From UBA5614 sp963667535 (GTDB lineage Bacteria; Cloacimonadota; Cloacimonadia; Cloacimonadales; Cloacimonadaceae): a stretch of 64,000 bases of DNA. The notes below the pieces were generated by a model. That model did no database searches, was not told the origin of the DNA, and saw only the letters and a list, made by a program, of their open reading frames with translations. The stretch is from the NCBI GenBank assembly GCA_963667535.2, contig CAXXDU010000002.1, forward strand, positions 1,736,001 to 1,800,000, in the 5' to 3' direction. A program made the translations under genes and the position numbers. Positions 8,440 through 19,200 of this stretch are shown here, one piece after another; positions within the stretch are counted from its first letter, which is position 1; each line of letters opens with the position of its first letter.

Positions 8440-9642
8440 ATGGCTATCAAACTTTCAAACCGAATTCAACTGATTAAGCCTTCTCCAACTTTGGCAATGT
8501 CCAATAAAGCCAAGGAAATGAAGGATGCCGGACATGATGTAATCAATTTTGGAGTGGGTGAACCGGACTTTAATACTCCTGATTATATCAAACAAGCAGC
8601 ACATAAAGCTATTGATGACAATTTCACGCGCTACACTGCAAATGCAGGCATCATTGAGTTGCGTAAAGCTATCTGTCAGAAACTGGAACGTGATAACGGT
8701 CTTAAATATGACCCAAAACAAATACTGGTTTCTCCGGGTGCCAAAGCTTCTATTCTAGATGTGCTGATGGCAGTTTGCGACAGTAATGACCAGGTAATTA
8801 TCCCCGTTCCGTATTGGGTTAGTTATCCCTATCAGGCGATGCTCGCAGATGCACTTCCCGTTTATCTCACCACACACCAGGAAGATGGTTTCAGAGTTAA
8901 GGCAGAGGAGCTTGAGCACTGCATAAATGACAACCCTACCGCAAAAGTACTTATCCTCAATTCTCCCAGTAATCCGACAGGTACTGTTTATAGCAAAAAA
9001 GAACTGGAAGAAATAGCAGCAGTGTGTCTTAAACATAAGATACTCGTTATCTCGGATGAAATATATGAGCGTCTTGTTTATGACGATTCCAAACATATCT
9101 CGATTGCATCCATTAGTCCTGAAATGCAAGACCATACAGTTATTGTAAACGGAGTTTCCAAGGCTTACGCCATGACAGGCTGGAGGCTTGGATATGCTGC
9201 CGGTCCTGCCAATATCATATCTTATGCCGGCAGAGTACAGGAACATGCCACTTCCTGCGTTAATTCCATCACTCAGAAAGCCTGTGTGGTTGCTTTAAAC
9301 AATGAAGATGAATCAATTGAAGCTATGCGGCTGGAGTTTGATAAACGCCGTAATTTCTTATATACAGAATTAGTTAAAAACCCGCATCTGAGTTGTTTCA
9401 AACCGGAAGGTGCTTTCTATATCTTTCCCAATATCAGTTGGTATATCAAAAACAATACTATGGGAATAACCAATACCGACCAGTTCTGCGATAAGCTGTT
9501 GGAAAAGCACTATGTTGCTTTGGTTTCAGGCAGTTCTTTTGGGATTGAAGGTTTTGTGCGCTTTTCCTATGCCAATAGCCTGGAAAACCTTACCAAAGGT
9601 GCCAAGCGTTTTGCTGAATTCCTGCAGGAACTGATTAGTTAG
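8440..9642 (+). CDS. aspC: Class I pyridoxal-phosphate aminotransferase (aspartate aminotransferase type)
   Basis: 400 residues with the full fold-type I signature: substrate region NFGVGEPDFNTP, SNPTG (177-181), SDEIYE (205-210), Schiff-base Lys241 in NGVSKAYAMTGWRLGY, and the C-terminal arginine region GFVRFSYA. The N-terminal pattern matches the Thermus-type subgroup Ib, which interconverts aspartate and oxaloacetate and may also accept aromatic amino acids or prephenate. GAGG precedes the ATG. It lies downstream of glyS across a repeat element, so co-transcription is uncertain. The exact substrate is inferred from the family. Confidence 0.9.
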   Translation: MAIKLSNRIQLIKPSPTLAMSNKAKEMKDAGHDVINFGVGEPDFNTPDYIKQAAHKAIDDNFTRYTANAGIIELRKAICQKLERDNGLKYDPKQILVSPGAKASILDVLMAVCDSNDQVIIPVPYWVSYPYQAMLADALPVYLTTHQEDGFRVKAEELEHCINDNPTAKVLILNSPSNPTGTVYSKKELEEIAAVCLKHKILVISDEIYERLVYDDSKHISIASISPEMQDHTVIVNGVSKAYAMTGWRLGYAAGPANIISYAGRVQEHATSCVNSITQKACVVALNNEDESIEAMRLEFDKRRNFLYTELVKNPHLSCFKPEGAFYIFPNISWYIKNNTMGITNTDQFCDKLLEKHYVALVSGSSFGIEGFVRFSYANSLENLTKGAKRFAEFLQELIS

Positions 9643-9652
9643 TCAAACAATT

Positions 9653-9850
9653 ATGGCTGAGTTCAATAAAAAGTTCAGAGACCGATGGCAACAGAAAAAA
9701 GCTAAATCAAGTAACTGGAAATCTCTGATTATTAAAATATTCATACTGTTTGCCCTGATATATGTAGTCAGCAAAATCAGTACGAGTACAAATATTGACT
9801 GGTCAAATCTAAAAAGTAAACCTGATACAATGCAGACTGCACCGAATTAA
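9653..9850 (+). CDS. Small single-span membrane protein, unknown
   Basis: 65 residues: a basic N-terminus (FNKKFRDRWQQKKAKSSNWK), one membrane helix (LIIKIFILFALIYVVSKI) and a short polar tail. It starts 10 bp after the aminotransferase stop, so it may be co-translated; no clear ribosome site is visible. The positive-inside arrangement predicts a cytoplasmic N-terminus. No family recognised. The composition is coding-like and the frame fills the gap, but it remains hypothetical. Confidence 0.5.
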   Translation: MAEFNKKFRDRWQQKKAKSSNWKSLIIKIFILFALIYVVSKISTSTNIDWSNLKSKPDTMQTAPN

Positions 9851-9858
9851 TAAGTCCT

Positions 9859-9916
9859 GTCATTTCTCGCTTGTCGGGAATCTTATGACCTAGATGCCCG
9901 CATTTGCAGGCAAGAT
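9859..9916 (+). repeat. Dispersed intergenic repeat, copy 2
   Basis: Begins GTCATTTCTCGCTTGTCGGG and carries GATGCCCGC...GCAGGCA, matching copy 1 at 8341-8400 with several substitutions and small indels. It sits directly before the PfkB kinase ribosome site. Confidence 0.7.
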
Positions 9917-9932
9917 GCTATAAGGAACATAA

Positions 9933-10829
9933 ATGAGTTTAGTTATTGTTGGTTCAATCGGTCTTGATACCATAGAAACACCTGTCGGTAAAGTAACTGA
10001 CGCGCTGGGTGGCTCGGCAGTTTACGGAGCTTTGGCAGCTTCATATTTTACGCAAGCCTTTACCGTTGGAGTTGTTGGCACAGATTTTCCCAGAGAACAT
10101 ATAGATTTACTCATCAAACACGGTATCATTGTTGATGGGGTGGAAATCAAAGAAGGTAATACCTTTCGCTGGGCAGGTAAATATGAAAACTGGAATCAAG
10201 CCCAGACTCTGGATACACAGCTTAATGTATTCGGTGATTTCAATCCTGTTTTACCGGTAAGCTGCCATGTCTGCAATAGCCTGCTATTGGGTAATATCCA
10301 TCCGGATTTACAATTACGTGTCTTGCAACAGATTAAAAGCTACAAATTCTGTGCTGCTGATACTATGAACTATTGGATAAATAGTGCCAGGGATCGGCTG
10401 GATGAAGTTATCAAACGAGTGGATATTGTCTTTATGAATGAGGATGAACTCAAGAGCTATGCCGGAGAAAGTTCTGTCTACACTGCAGCTGAAGTGGTTC
10501 TTGCCAAAGGACCGAAGCTCGTAGTGCTGAAGCGTGGAGAATATGGTTGTGCTTTAATCGGGGAGAATATTTTGTTCTTTGCACCTGCATATCCGATTGT
10601 GGAAGTCAAAGACCCGACCGGTGCAGGTGATTCTTTTGCCGGTGGCTTTATGGGTTATTTGGCAAAAGTGGGTGAGATGACTGCCCAAAATTTGAAAGAA
10701 GCTTGCTTGTATGGAACAGTAATGGCTGCCCTTAATGTAAGTGAATTCAGCGTTATTAAACTGGCTAATCACTCCTGGGAGCACATTCAGCTTATGCAGG
10801 AAGAACTTAAAAACTGGATGAGAATCTAA
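9933..10829 (+). CDS. PfkB (ribokinase) family carbohydrate/nucleoside kinase
   Basis: 298 residues. The N-terminal substrate-side Gly-Gly (DALGGSAVYGALAAS, 24-38) and the C-terminal PfkB signature DPTGAGDSFAGG (227-238, catalytic Asp233) are intact; MNEDELKSYAG is the usual middle motif. The family phosphorylates sugars, adenosine or similar alcohols with ATP. The substrate cannot be named, but the stop codon overlaps the purM start (TAATG), so co-translation with a purine-synthesis gene makes a nucleoside or ribose substrate attractive. AAGGAA supports the start. Confidence 0.85.
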   Translation: MSLVIVGSIGLDTIETPVGKVTDALGGSAVYGALAASYFTQAFTVGVVGTDFPREHIDLLIKHGIIVDGVEIKEGNTFRWAGKYENWNQAQTLDTQLNVFGDFNPVLPVSCHVCNSLLLGNIHPDLQLRVLQQIKSYKFCAADTMNYWINSARDRLDEVIKRVDIVFMNEDELKSYAGESSVYTAAEVVLAKGPKLVVLKRGEYGCALIGENILFFAPAYPIVEVKDPTGAGDSFAGGFMGYLAKVGEMTAQNLKEACLYGTVMAALNVSEFSVIKLANHSWEHIQLMQEELKNWMRI

Positions 10830-11842
10830 TGCCTGTTAATTATAAGAGTTCCGGAGTAAATATCGAAGCTGGTGAAAATGCTGTCAAAGCCATAAAACAA
10901 ATGGTCAGGACGACCTATAATAAAAATGTATTGAGTGAATTAGGCAGCTTTGGCGGACTCTATCAGCTTGACTTATCTGAGTGGCAAAAGCCCGTTCTGG
11001 TATCAAGTACTGATGGTGTTGGGACAAAACTGCGTCTAGCTATCAAGGCCGGCAGGTTTGATACAGTCGGACAGGATTTGGTCAATCACTGCGTGAATGA
11101 TATCCTTGTTCAGGGTGCAATTCCACAGTTCTTTCTCGATTACATAGGGGTTGGTGAACTGAATTCCGAACAGATTGAGCAGATTATCTCCGGCTTTGTC
11201 AAAGCGTGCAAAGAGAACGGTTGTGCTCTGATTGGCGGAGAAATGGCAGAAATGCCCGGATTTTATGCTAAAGGCGATTTTGATTTAGCAGGAACTATTA
11301 TCGGTTTAGTGGAAAAGGACAAGCTCATCACCGGAAAAGCAATTCAGGATGGGGATATTCTGATAGGGTTACCTAGTTATGGATTGCACACCAATGGCTA
11401 TTCTCTGGCACGTAAAATTCTTGAAAAAAGCAAGCTTTCGGTTGATTCTTATATCGGAGAACTGGATTGCACAGTTGCAGAAGCATTCCTGAGTGTACAT
11501 AAATCTTATCTGCATGAGATTAAACCGCTTTTGGACAAAAAAAGTATAAACGGAATGGCGCATATTACCGGTGGAGGCATTCCCGGCAATCTGGCACGTA
11601 TTATACCCGAGGGACTTTGTGCCGTTGTAAACGAAGGCTCCTGGGAAATACCTCTTATCTTTCAATGGCTGCAGACATTAGGCAAAGTAGAGATTTCCGA
11701 GATGCGCAAAGTCTTTAATATGGGCATCGGTATGATAATATCTGTCTCAGCTTTACAAGCTCAATTAGTTTTGCGGTCAGTTAACGGATTTCATATCGGC
11801 AGAATTGAAAAAAGCAAAGGCGAAAAGGTCGTATTCAAATAA
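10829..11842 (+). CDS. purM: Phosphoribosylformylglycinamidine cyclo-ligase (AIR synthetase)
   Basis: Fifth step of de novo purine synthesis: ATP-dependent ring closure of FGAM to AIR. 337 residues, normal for PurM. Motifs seen: VSSTDGVGTKLRLA (ATP/substrate loop), GQDLVNHCVNDILVQGA, GGEMAEMPGFY, GLPSYGLHTNGYSLAR and the C-terminal ITGGGIPGNLARIIPEG. Its ATG shares the stop codon of the upstream kinase gene, so the two are translationally coupled. No other pur genes are in the window. It ends 17 bp from the convergent histidine kinase without an obvious terminator. Confidence 0.96.
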   Translation: MPVNYKSSGVNIEAGENAVKAIKQMVRTTYNKNVLSELGSFGGLYQLDLSEWQKPVLVSSTDGVGTKLRLAIKAGRFDTVGQDLVNHCVNDILVQGAIPQFFLDYIGVGELNSEQIEQIISGFVKACKENGCALIGGEMAEMPGFYAKGDFDLAGTIIGLVEKDKLITGKAIQDGDILIGLPSYGLHTNGYSLARKILEKSKLSVDSYIGELDCTVAEAFLSVHKSYLHEIKPLLDKKSINGMAHITGGGIPGNLARIIPEGLCAVVNEGSWEIPLIFQWLQTLGKVEISEMRKVFNMGIGMIISVSALQAQLVLRSVNGFHIGRIEKSKGEKVVFK

Positions 11843-11859
11843 GTTCGTTTTCCGAAATC

Positions 11860-14800
11860 TTACTCTTTCCTGCCTGCAAGTATTTTGTCGATGCAATGCA
11901 GCAATTGTTTATTACCAAAAGACTTTACAATCGAATCAACTACCCCCAGAGACTTAATGTATTCCATATCTGAAGCAGGAAATTCACCTGAGTACAGAAT
12001 TGCAGGTATCGTTGACCATGTTTTGCGAATTTCTTCCAGGGCTTCTATGCCGTTCATACCAATCAGATGCAAATCAATTATCATAACATCAATACTCTTT
12101 TCAGTAAGGACATTTTTCGCATCATTCAGGTTTCCAACTCCGTTGAAACTAAACCCTTTTTTATTACACGCATGTTGAACCAGCATTCTGGCATCTTCTT
12201 CATCATCCAACATCAGTATTTCTGCTTTTTGAGGGGAGAGGATTGTTGTATCTGACAACAGCTTCCTGATATTGATGGCAATATCACCTGAAGTGAAAGG
12301 TTTCTGTATAAACGGAATGTCCTCGTTGAGTATTCCATGCTGTTCTATAATATCGTCAGTAAACCCGGACATGAACAGGACTTTCTGATTGGGGATTATT
12401 TTTGTGATTCGGTCTGCCAATTCCTTGCCATTCATTTCAGGCATGATAACGTCAGTTATCACCAAATCCGGTTTGAGTCCATTTTCTATCATTGCCAGAG
12501 CCTCTGTGCTGCTTATCGAAAAGGTCACACGGTATCTCAGTTTCTCGATCATTTTCTTGATATAAAGGCATAATGATTCGTCATCTTCTACGATTAAAAT
12601 GTGCTCTTCATTGCCTGATAAATCTTTTCCAATAGCTGATTCAGTCTTTTCTTCGGGTTTTTCATAAGTAACGGGGAGTATGATTTTAACAGTTGTGCCC
12701 AAATCCCTTTTGCTTTTCATGATGATATGCCCGCCGGATTGCTTGACTATGCCATATACAGTCGACAATCCCAGACCTAAACCTTTGCCAGTCTTCTTTG
12801 TTGTAAAAAACGGTTCAAATACTCTGCTGAGGATTTCTTCATCCATTCCGCTTCCGGTGTCAGTAAAGGTAAGCAAAACGTATTGTCCCTGTTTTACATC
12901 TTTTGGAAAATCAGCTAGTAAACTGCTATCCATTATCTTGGAAGTCTCAATTGTTAATTTTCCACCCATAGGCATGGCATCTCTGGCATTGACAACAAGA
13001 TTGATAACAACCTGTTCCATCTGACCGAAATCAGCTTTTACTATACAATCATCATTCTGCAAAATAATGATTTTGATGTGCTCACCAATCAATCTAAACA
13101 GCATTGAATGTAAATTTGAGACTAGTTCATTTAAATCCAGTACTCTTGGCTGTATGACCTGCTTGCGACTAAATGTTAATAACTGATGTGTTAAACGTGA
13201 AGCTCTCTTTCCTGCTTTAACGACTTCTTCTGCTTCCTTTTGTAAAGAATCATTAGATGCCAGGTTATTAACCAGGTCTTCACCATAACCCAGTATCACA
13301 GTAAGTAGATTATTAAAATCGTGAGCTACACCACCTGCGAGTTGACCGATAGCTTCCATTTTCTGTGTGGCAAGCAGTTGTTCTTCAAGTAATCTTCGTT
13401 TCGTTATATCCACAAATGATGCCATCATGCAAACTGGTTCTCCGCACGGATATTTTACCACATTGGCTGATATCTGGATGTCAAATTTGGTTCCGTCAGT
13501 TTTAAAAGCGATTCCTTCTCCGATAAAGCTCTTTTCCTTCATCAAAGCAGAGACCATCAGTTCTTCTTCCTGGTCTTTCAATATGGTAAATTCTGATACA
13601 TTCATACCCAATACTTCATTGGTACTTTGATAACCCCACATATTGAGATAAGCTTCATTAATATAAATGATTTTTCCTTTCATATCAGCTAAGCAGATTG
13701 CACTCAGGGAAGATTGAAGAGCAAAGTCTTTGATTAACAAAGCATCGGTGGCACGCTTTTGTTCGGTTATATCACTCATTAATCCCACAGATCCGATAAT
13801 CTGACCGCTATTACCTTTGATAGGCGCACCACTGATTTTTAACCAGATGGTTTCTCCGGTAATCTTTTGGGCACGAACCTCATAGGTATCTATATTGCCT
13901 TCTAAACGGGATAAATTCTTCTTCTGGACTATATGCTGGTCTTCTTCATGGATTAAAAATTTATAACCGACCTTTCCGATCAGGTCGTCCTGCTGATACC
14001 CGTATAAATCACAACAGCTCTGGTTTATATATAATATTACATCATCATTATCAACATAAACCACACCTTCCTGCATGGTATCAAGTAATAGCCTGTATTG
14101 TTCCCTGCTCGCCTTGTAAGACTCTTCTGCATGTTTACGGTCTGTAATATCAGAGATAAATCCCTCAAAAGCAACCAGCTTCTTATTTTCAAAAACGGGA
14201 CAACCACGTTCCCAAACCCAGCGTATGCTGCCATCCTGATGGATTATTCTATACTCGAAGGTAAAAAATCTATGGTCTGCCATGGCTGATACAATCTCGA
14301 ACCAGGTTGACTTTACTTCGTCCGGATGTATGATATCACTATACAATCGTTTGCGGTTGCCGATAAAGTCTTCTGCCGGATAACCTGACAATTCAGTAAT
14401 ACCTGCACTGATATACTCCATCGTCCAGTTTCCATCATTAACACAACGATATACCACACCCCTGAGATTATCAACCATCGTGTTTAGTTTGCGGGTGCTC
14501 TCTTTTAGTAAGTCTTCTGCTATCTTGCGTTCAGTAATATCCTGACAAATCCCCACTACCTTTTCCAGTTTGCCGTTTTTATCAAGCTGTACTTCACCCG
14601 CTGCATAAACATGCCTGATTTCGCCACCTGGTAATATGATGCGGCATTCAAGGGATTGCTGCTGACCTGTCTTTCTGGCTTTATTTGTAGCCTCAATGAT
14701 TCTGATACGATCAGCAGGATAAAAGAACTTGAGGGGTCTTTTGGTTGTCATGTCAGCTCTGGGTTTGATTCCAAAGATATGATACATTTCTTCAGACCAC

Positions 14801-15390
14801 TGAATTTTATTCCTTTCCGGTAGCCAAATCCAATTGCCGATTTTTCCAATCCTCTGGGCTTCATTCATCCGCAACTGACTTTCATTAAGCGCATCAGATA
14901 CTTTTTTTCTATCGGTCAAATCTCTTTGAATCACCAGAAATGATACTATTCTTCCTCTCTCATCGAAAATCGGGGAAGCATTCGAGGAATACCAACTCCA
15001 GGTGCCATTCTTATGAAGAATTCTATAATCGATTCCGGCTATCTTACTTTTTGCCTTTATCCCATTATTAAAGTACTCAAGTGTTTTTTGTACATCATCA
15101 GGATGAATAAATTTCTCAAGCATTGGTTGATTTATGACTTCACTTACATCAAACCCGGTCAAATCCTTAACATTGGGAGAAACATAGGTAATGATACCTT
15201 TGAGGGTAATCGTTCCTATCAAATCGTTGGCATTTTCTACGAATGAACGGTATTTGTTGACATTTTGCTTCAAAATCTTGTTTTCTTGTTTCAGATTCTC
15301 AAGCTCAGCTTTCACTGCAGATAGTTGATCTGATAACTGACTATCGTCTACTGTTTCAGTACAAAGTCTGCTTTCAATGTCATCATGCAT
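11860..15390 (-). CDS. Hybrid sensor histidine kinase with five PAS domains and two receivers
   Basis: 1176 residues, cytoplasmic (no signal or membrane helix). After a short coiled coil come five PAS/PAC units at about 46-162, 175-290, 300-420, 430-547 and 555-668. HisKA follows with His690 in GGVAHDFNNLL, then HATPase with NLVVNARDAM, DTGSGMD and GKGLGLGLSTVYG. Two receivers end the protein, with Asp980 (VITDVIMPEMNG) and Asp1106 (IIDLHLIGMNG). All catalytic residues are present, so an internal phosphorelay is possible. No DNA-binding output domain is present and no partner is adjacent. GAGGT supports the start and a promoter lies about 100 nt upstream. Confidence 0.95.
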   Translation of the reverse strand: MHDDIESRLCTETVDDSQLSDQLSAVKAELENLKQENKILKQNVNKYRSFVENANDLIGTITLKGIITYVSPNVKDLTGFDVSEVINQPMLEKFIHPDDVQKTLEYFNNGIKAKSKIAGIDYRILHKNGTWSWYSSNASPIFDERGRIVSFLVIQRDLTDRKKVSDALNESQLRMNEAQRIGKIGNWIWLPERNKIQWSEEMYHIFGIKPRADMTTKRPLKFFYPADRIRIIEATNKARKTGQQQSLECRIILPGGEIRHVYAAGEVQLDKNGKLEKVVGICQDITERKIAEDLLKESTRKLNTMVDNLRGVVYRCVNDGNWTMEYISAGITELSGYPAEDFIGNRKRLYSDIIHPDEVKSTWFEIVSAMADHRFFTFEYRIIHQDGSIRWVWERGCPVFENKKLVAFEGFISDITDRKHAEESYKASREQYRLLLDTMQEGVVYVDNDDVILYINQSCCDLYGYQQDDLIGKVGYKFLIHEEDQHIVQKKNLSRLEGNIDTYEVRAQKITGETIWLKISGAPIKGNSGQIIGSVGLMSDITEQKRATDALLIKDFALQSSLSAICLADMKGKIIYINEAYLNMWGYQSTNEVLGMNVSEFTILKDQEEELMVSALMKEKSFIGEGIAFKTDGTKFDIQISANVVKYPCGEPVCMMASFVDITKRRLLEEQLLATQKMEAIGQLAGGVAHDFNNLLTVILGYGEDLVNNLASNDSLQKEAEEVVKAGKRASRLTHQLLTFSRKQVIQPRVLDLNELVSNLHSMLFRLIGEHIKIIILQNDDCIVKADFGQMEQVVINLVVNARDAMPMGGKLTIETSKIMDSSLLADFPKDVKQGQYVLLTFTDTGSGMDEEILSRVFEPFFTTKKTGKGLGLGLSTVYGIVKQSGGHIIMKSKRDLGTTVKIILPVTYEKPEEKTESAIGKDLSGNEEHILIVEDDESLCLYIKKMIEKLRYRVTFSISSTEALAMIENGLKPDLVITDVIMPEMNGKELADRITKIIPNQKVLFMSGFTDDIIEQHGILNEDIPFIQKPFTSGDIAINIRKLLSDTTILSPQKAEILMLDDEEDARMLVQHACNKKGFSFNGVGNLNDAKNVLTEKSIDVMIIDLHLIGMNGIEALEEIRKTWSTIPAILYSGEFPASDMEYIKSLGVVDSIVKSFGNKQLLHCIDKILAGRKE

Positions 15391-15486
15391 TGCTAACCTC
15401 TATTGTTATCGAACAGTTAATGTAATCCGATGCCCTTTCTATAAAGGAATCATAAATTTTCAACGGTAAATATTTTTAGTTTATTT

Positions 15487-15515
15487 AGTATCAGGGAAAG
15501 TACTATTTCTGTCAA
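15487..15515 (-). promoter_or_regulatory. Sigma70-like promoter for the five-PAS kinase
   Basis: On the minus strand TTGACA (15510-15515) and GATACT (15487-15492) are spaced by exactly 17 nt, leaving a 5' UTR of roughly 90 nt before the ATG at 15390. Confidence 0.45.
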
Positions 15516-15663
15516 CTATTTTTTGGTTTATGGCATTTCTCTTAACGCATTACCTGTTGTAGATTACCATCAATAATATTGCCGGAATAAGTAATGTTTT
15601 TAGGAATCATCTTTGCCGTATTGCTTTACTATCATTGTTCTTACATTCCTGTTCCCACCTCAA

Positions 15664-15769
15664 CCCGGACTAAGGTTTTACTTTGGTTCCACCTGGGTTC
15701 CACCTGGGTTCCACCTGGGCTTAGCCCAAGAGGTTCCCAGGTGGAACCAAAGTGGAACCTTACTCCGGG
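15664..15769. repeat. Long inverted repeat with three 11-bp tandem units
   Basis: Arms of 34 nt (15664-15697 and 15736-15769) are reverse complements with three mismatches. The left arm runs into three perfect tandem copies of GGTTCCACCTG (15685-15717), so alternative hairpins are possible. The spacer between arms is 38 nt. Confidence 0.9.
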
Positions 15770-16204
15770 CTATGGACGCATTAAGATTGATACAGGGCAT
15801 GAGGTTGTTTATTCTGAACTTGTTTTTTTTACGAAAATATCCTGTTTGAAGATAGTATCAATGCACTCCATGGACAAGATGGACACTATGGGCAGGGCAA
15901 AGTGGCAGACCATACAGCAGGCGGAGAGGTTTGAAAAACAGAATGCTACAGATAAGCACTTAGAGTCCTCACAATCGGAGCAGTTCATAATGTCCATCCA
16001 GTCTATATCGTCCATAAAACCCAGTAATAATCAGCTAATCCATTTTGTAATAAACCGGATGATGTCCATGCTCATTAAAGAATTTATAGCACACACATAG
16101 TTGACAGCGAAAACCATTGACACGCATACTGCCCTGCTTTTCTTTGCTACAAGTAAGAATATAAGTATTTCTGGTTGTAATTAAGGAAATCGAATCCATA
16201 CATG

Positions 16205-16242
16205 TCCCGTCCTTCGACAAGCTCAGGATGACATTAGCGGGA
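16205..16242. repeat. Short palindromic repeat-like element
   Basis: CTTCGACAAGCTCAGGATGA is bracketed by TCCCG (16205-16209) and CGGGA (16238-16242). This type of GC-rich imperfect palindrome is widespread between genes of many bacteria. Confidence 0.45.
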
Positions 16243-16270
16243 CACTCAGGATCGACGATAAAAGGGTAGC

Positions 16271-19200
16271 ATGAAAAGAAGAGCATTTGAAGCAAGGCTG
16301 AACACAATCCGGAAGCATTATAACGGGATTCTGTTCAGACGTACGTTTATAAAGTGTCTGCTGATACTGGCTCTGGCTTTTCATCTCTATTTATCTTTCA
16401 GGATATTTATCAAAGCACCTTCTGAGATATTAATGCTGGCAAATCTATTCAGATTCCTCAGTTTGGGTGGTGTGATTCTGATTCTGGCAAATGATTACAG
16501 ATACAGACCAGGACAGTTAAGGATATCGCGTTGGTTGGATGACTTGCATGGTAGCAAGGACGACCTTTATCAGAATGTAATAGAGCTAAAGAAAGATGCA
16601 GATATTGCTCAGAGTGAAATCTATCAAAGGTTATATGACAACGGTGCAGAACGTATTCATGAGCAGCAGGTAACATATCCGCCCACCTTTAGTCCATTGT
16701 TTAGAAAGGTAATCCTGATATGTCTTCTGAGTATGGCTGTGCTCTGGGGTTTAAATTATAAACAAGTTCCCAAAAGCGCTGAAGAGTATTGGTTAAACCG
16801 TATTCAGACCACTAATCTCATTTCCTATATCGAAGTCAAACCGGGAAGTCTGAAACTCGGCAGGAATCAGGATGTCCTGATAGAAGTAGTGGATGCTATA
16901 TCAGACATACAGTATCATCTGATGTATAAGATAGAAAACCAATGGCGCGAGATAGCCATGCCGGATGGGAAATACCTGTTTGAAAAGCTGGATTACTCCT
17001 TTAGTTACTATGTAAAAGCCGGGAATATCCGTTCCAATACTTTCCGTATTGATGTATTGGATAATCCTGCAGTCAGACGTTATACGGTTTCCTATCATTA
17101 TCCTGCTTATACCAGGCTGAAAGCGGAAATGGACAGTACAAACTACGGTAATATCCAGGCTTTGAAGCACACGCTGGTTACTTTTAGTATAGATACCAAT
17201 ATATCTGTCAAAGATGCGCGCATGCACTTTTCCAATGGTGCTGAAAAGGTTTTGCAACCTGTTTCTGAGAAATCATTTGTTACCCAACTGGAAGTGCTTG
17301 AACCTCTTACCTGGTATATGGAGCTTACTGATGCCCTGGGCAGAAAAAGCATACCGGAAGAAAAGACAATAGAAGTGATTCCTGATAATCCGCCTGAAAT
17401 AAATATTCCAGAACCCGGGGACGATGTTATTCTCAATCAGAATATGTTGCTGCCGATGCGAATTGTTGCTTCTGATGACTATGGATTAAAAAATCTGATG
17501 CTCAAATATCAGGTGAATGATCAGAATAGCCAGTCTATGGAACTACAAGGCATAATCAATTCAGCTAATCTGGATTTGGATTATGTGCTGAGTTTGCAGA
17601 GTATGAATATGCTGCCCGGAGATATTGTAACCTATTGGGTAGAAATCAACGATAACTCACCTGAGATGCAGAAAGCCATAAGTAAAAAGTACAAAGCACG
17701 TTTCCCTTCTATTGAAGAAATTTATAAAGAAATTGAGCAACAGGAAACAGGCAAAAAAGATGAACTCAAGGATATCCTGAAACAGTCAACAGAACTGCAA
17801 AAGGATTTTGAACAGAAACGCAGGGAAATGCTCAAAGACGATACTATGAAATGGGAAGATAAAAAACAACTGGAAAACATGGTTCAAAACCAGCAGCAAT
17901 TGGCTGACCAGGTAGAGAAAGTAGCTGATAGTTATCAGCAAATGATAGACAAGGTTCAAAACAATCAGGCTTTATCGCAGGAAACTCTGGAAAAGATGCA
18001 AAAGATTCAGCAGATTATGTCTGAAATAGATAATGAGCAATTGCAAAAAGCCATGGAGCAATTCAGTAAATCCCTGCAAAACCTTGATCCCAATGCCATC
18101 AAGAAGGCTATGGAAAATTTTAAGTTTTCCCTGGAAGACTTTAACGAAAAGATAGATCAGACCCTTAAACTGTTGGAAAGCATCAAAAAAGAGCAGGCTG
18201 TACAAAAGGCATTGCAGATTTCCGAAGAAATGGAAAAGATGCAGCAAGCCCTGATGGATAAAACTGCTGACTCCAAAAATCAGGCAGATAAGCTGGCAGA
18301 AGAACAGAAGAAAATTGGTGATAAGCTGGATAGTATCAAAGAACAAATGGATAAAATTGATGACTTGCTTGATGACCAAAAGGATAAAGAAGCCTCAGAC
18401 ATGCTGAAAGAACTGGAAGAGATGATGAAACAGGATGAATTAAACAAAGATACACAGTCCAGTCAGGAGTCTCTATCCAAAAACCAGCGTCAGCAATCTA
18501 TGTCTTCACAAAAGCAGGCTCAACAAAAAATGCGCAAGATGACGAATAAATTGCAGGAAATGAAGGATTCTGTCAGTTCAGGTAATTCACAAAAGACAAT
18601 GCAATCCATGCAAACTGCTGTCAGAGAACTTATGATTTTTTCACAAAAGCATGAGGAAGCTGCCAATAAATATAAGCAAGACCCATATCCCATTTTGCCT
18701 GATTTACTATCAGGATATGAAGGAATGCAGCTCAGTGTTAATAAGCTGTTTTCCAATCCGATGGTGATGATGTTTATGCCACAGAAATTCTTTATAGACT
18801 CCAATCAGGCAGCCCAAAGCTACCGCGATTTCTTTATTAATGTCAATGAAATCCAGTATTTTAGCATTCCCCAAAATCTGGATGGTATTCAGAAAGGCTT
18901 AAACCTGATGGCTTATGACCTGATGCAGGCTATGAATCAGTCTTCTCAAGGTGGTCAGGGTGGCGGAGGCATGGAGTCGCTGATGAAGCAACTGCAGCAG
19001 ATGGGGCAGGAGCAGATGGCAATGAATATGCTTACTCAGCAAATGCTACAGCAAATGCAGCAGAACGGCGGACGAATGGGTAATGCAGAACAGCAACAAT
19101 TGCAGAGACTGGCTAATGAACAGGAGCGTCTGGCTGAGAACCTTAAGCGTGCCATTCAGAATTCTCCTGAAGCCCAAAGACAAGGTAATTCCCTCAAACA

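Larger units (their letters stand above)
15516..16270. other. Gene-poor intergenic stretch
   Basis: No convincing gene. A 168-codon plus-strand frame (15594-16100) and an 90-codon minus frame (16035-16307) lack ribosome sites and protein-like composition; the first simply reads through the repeat at 15664-15769. The region holds that inverted repeat and a short palindromic element near 16205-16242. Confidence 0.6.

Noticed and set aside
15594..16100. 168-codon plus-strand frame upstream of the DUF4175 gene
   Set aside because: It translates through the inverted repeat, has no ribosome site, and its composition is not protein-like.
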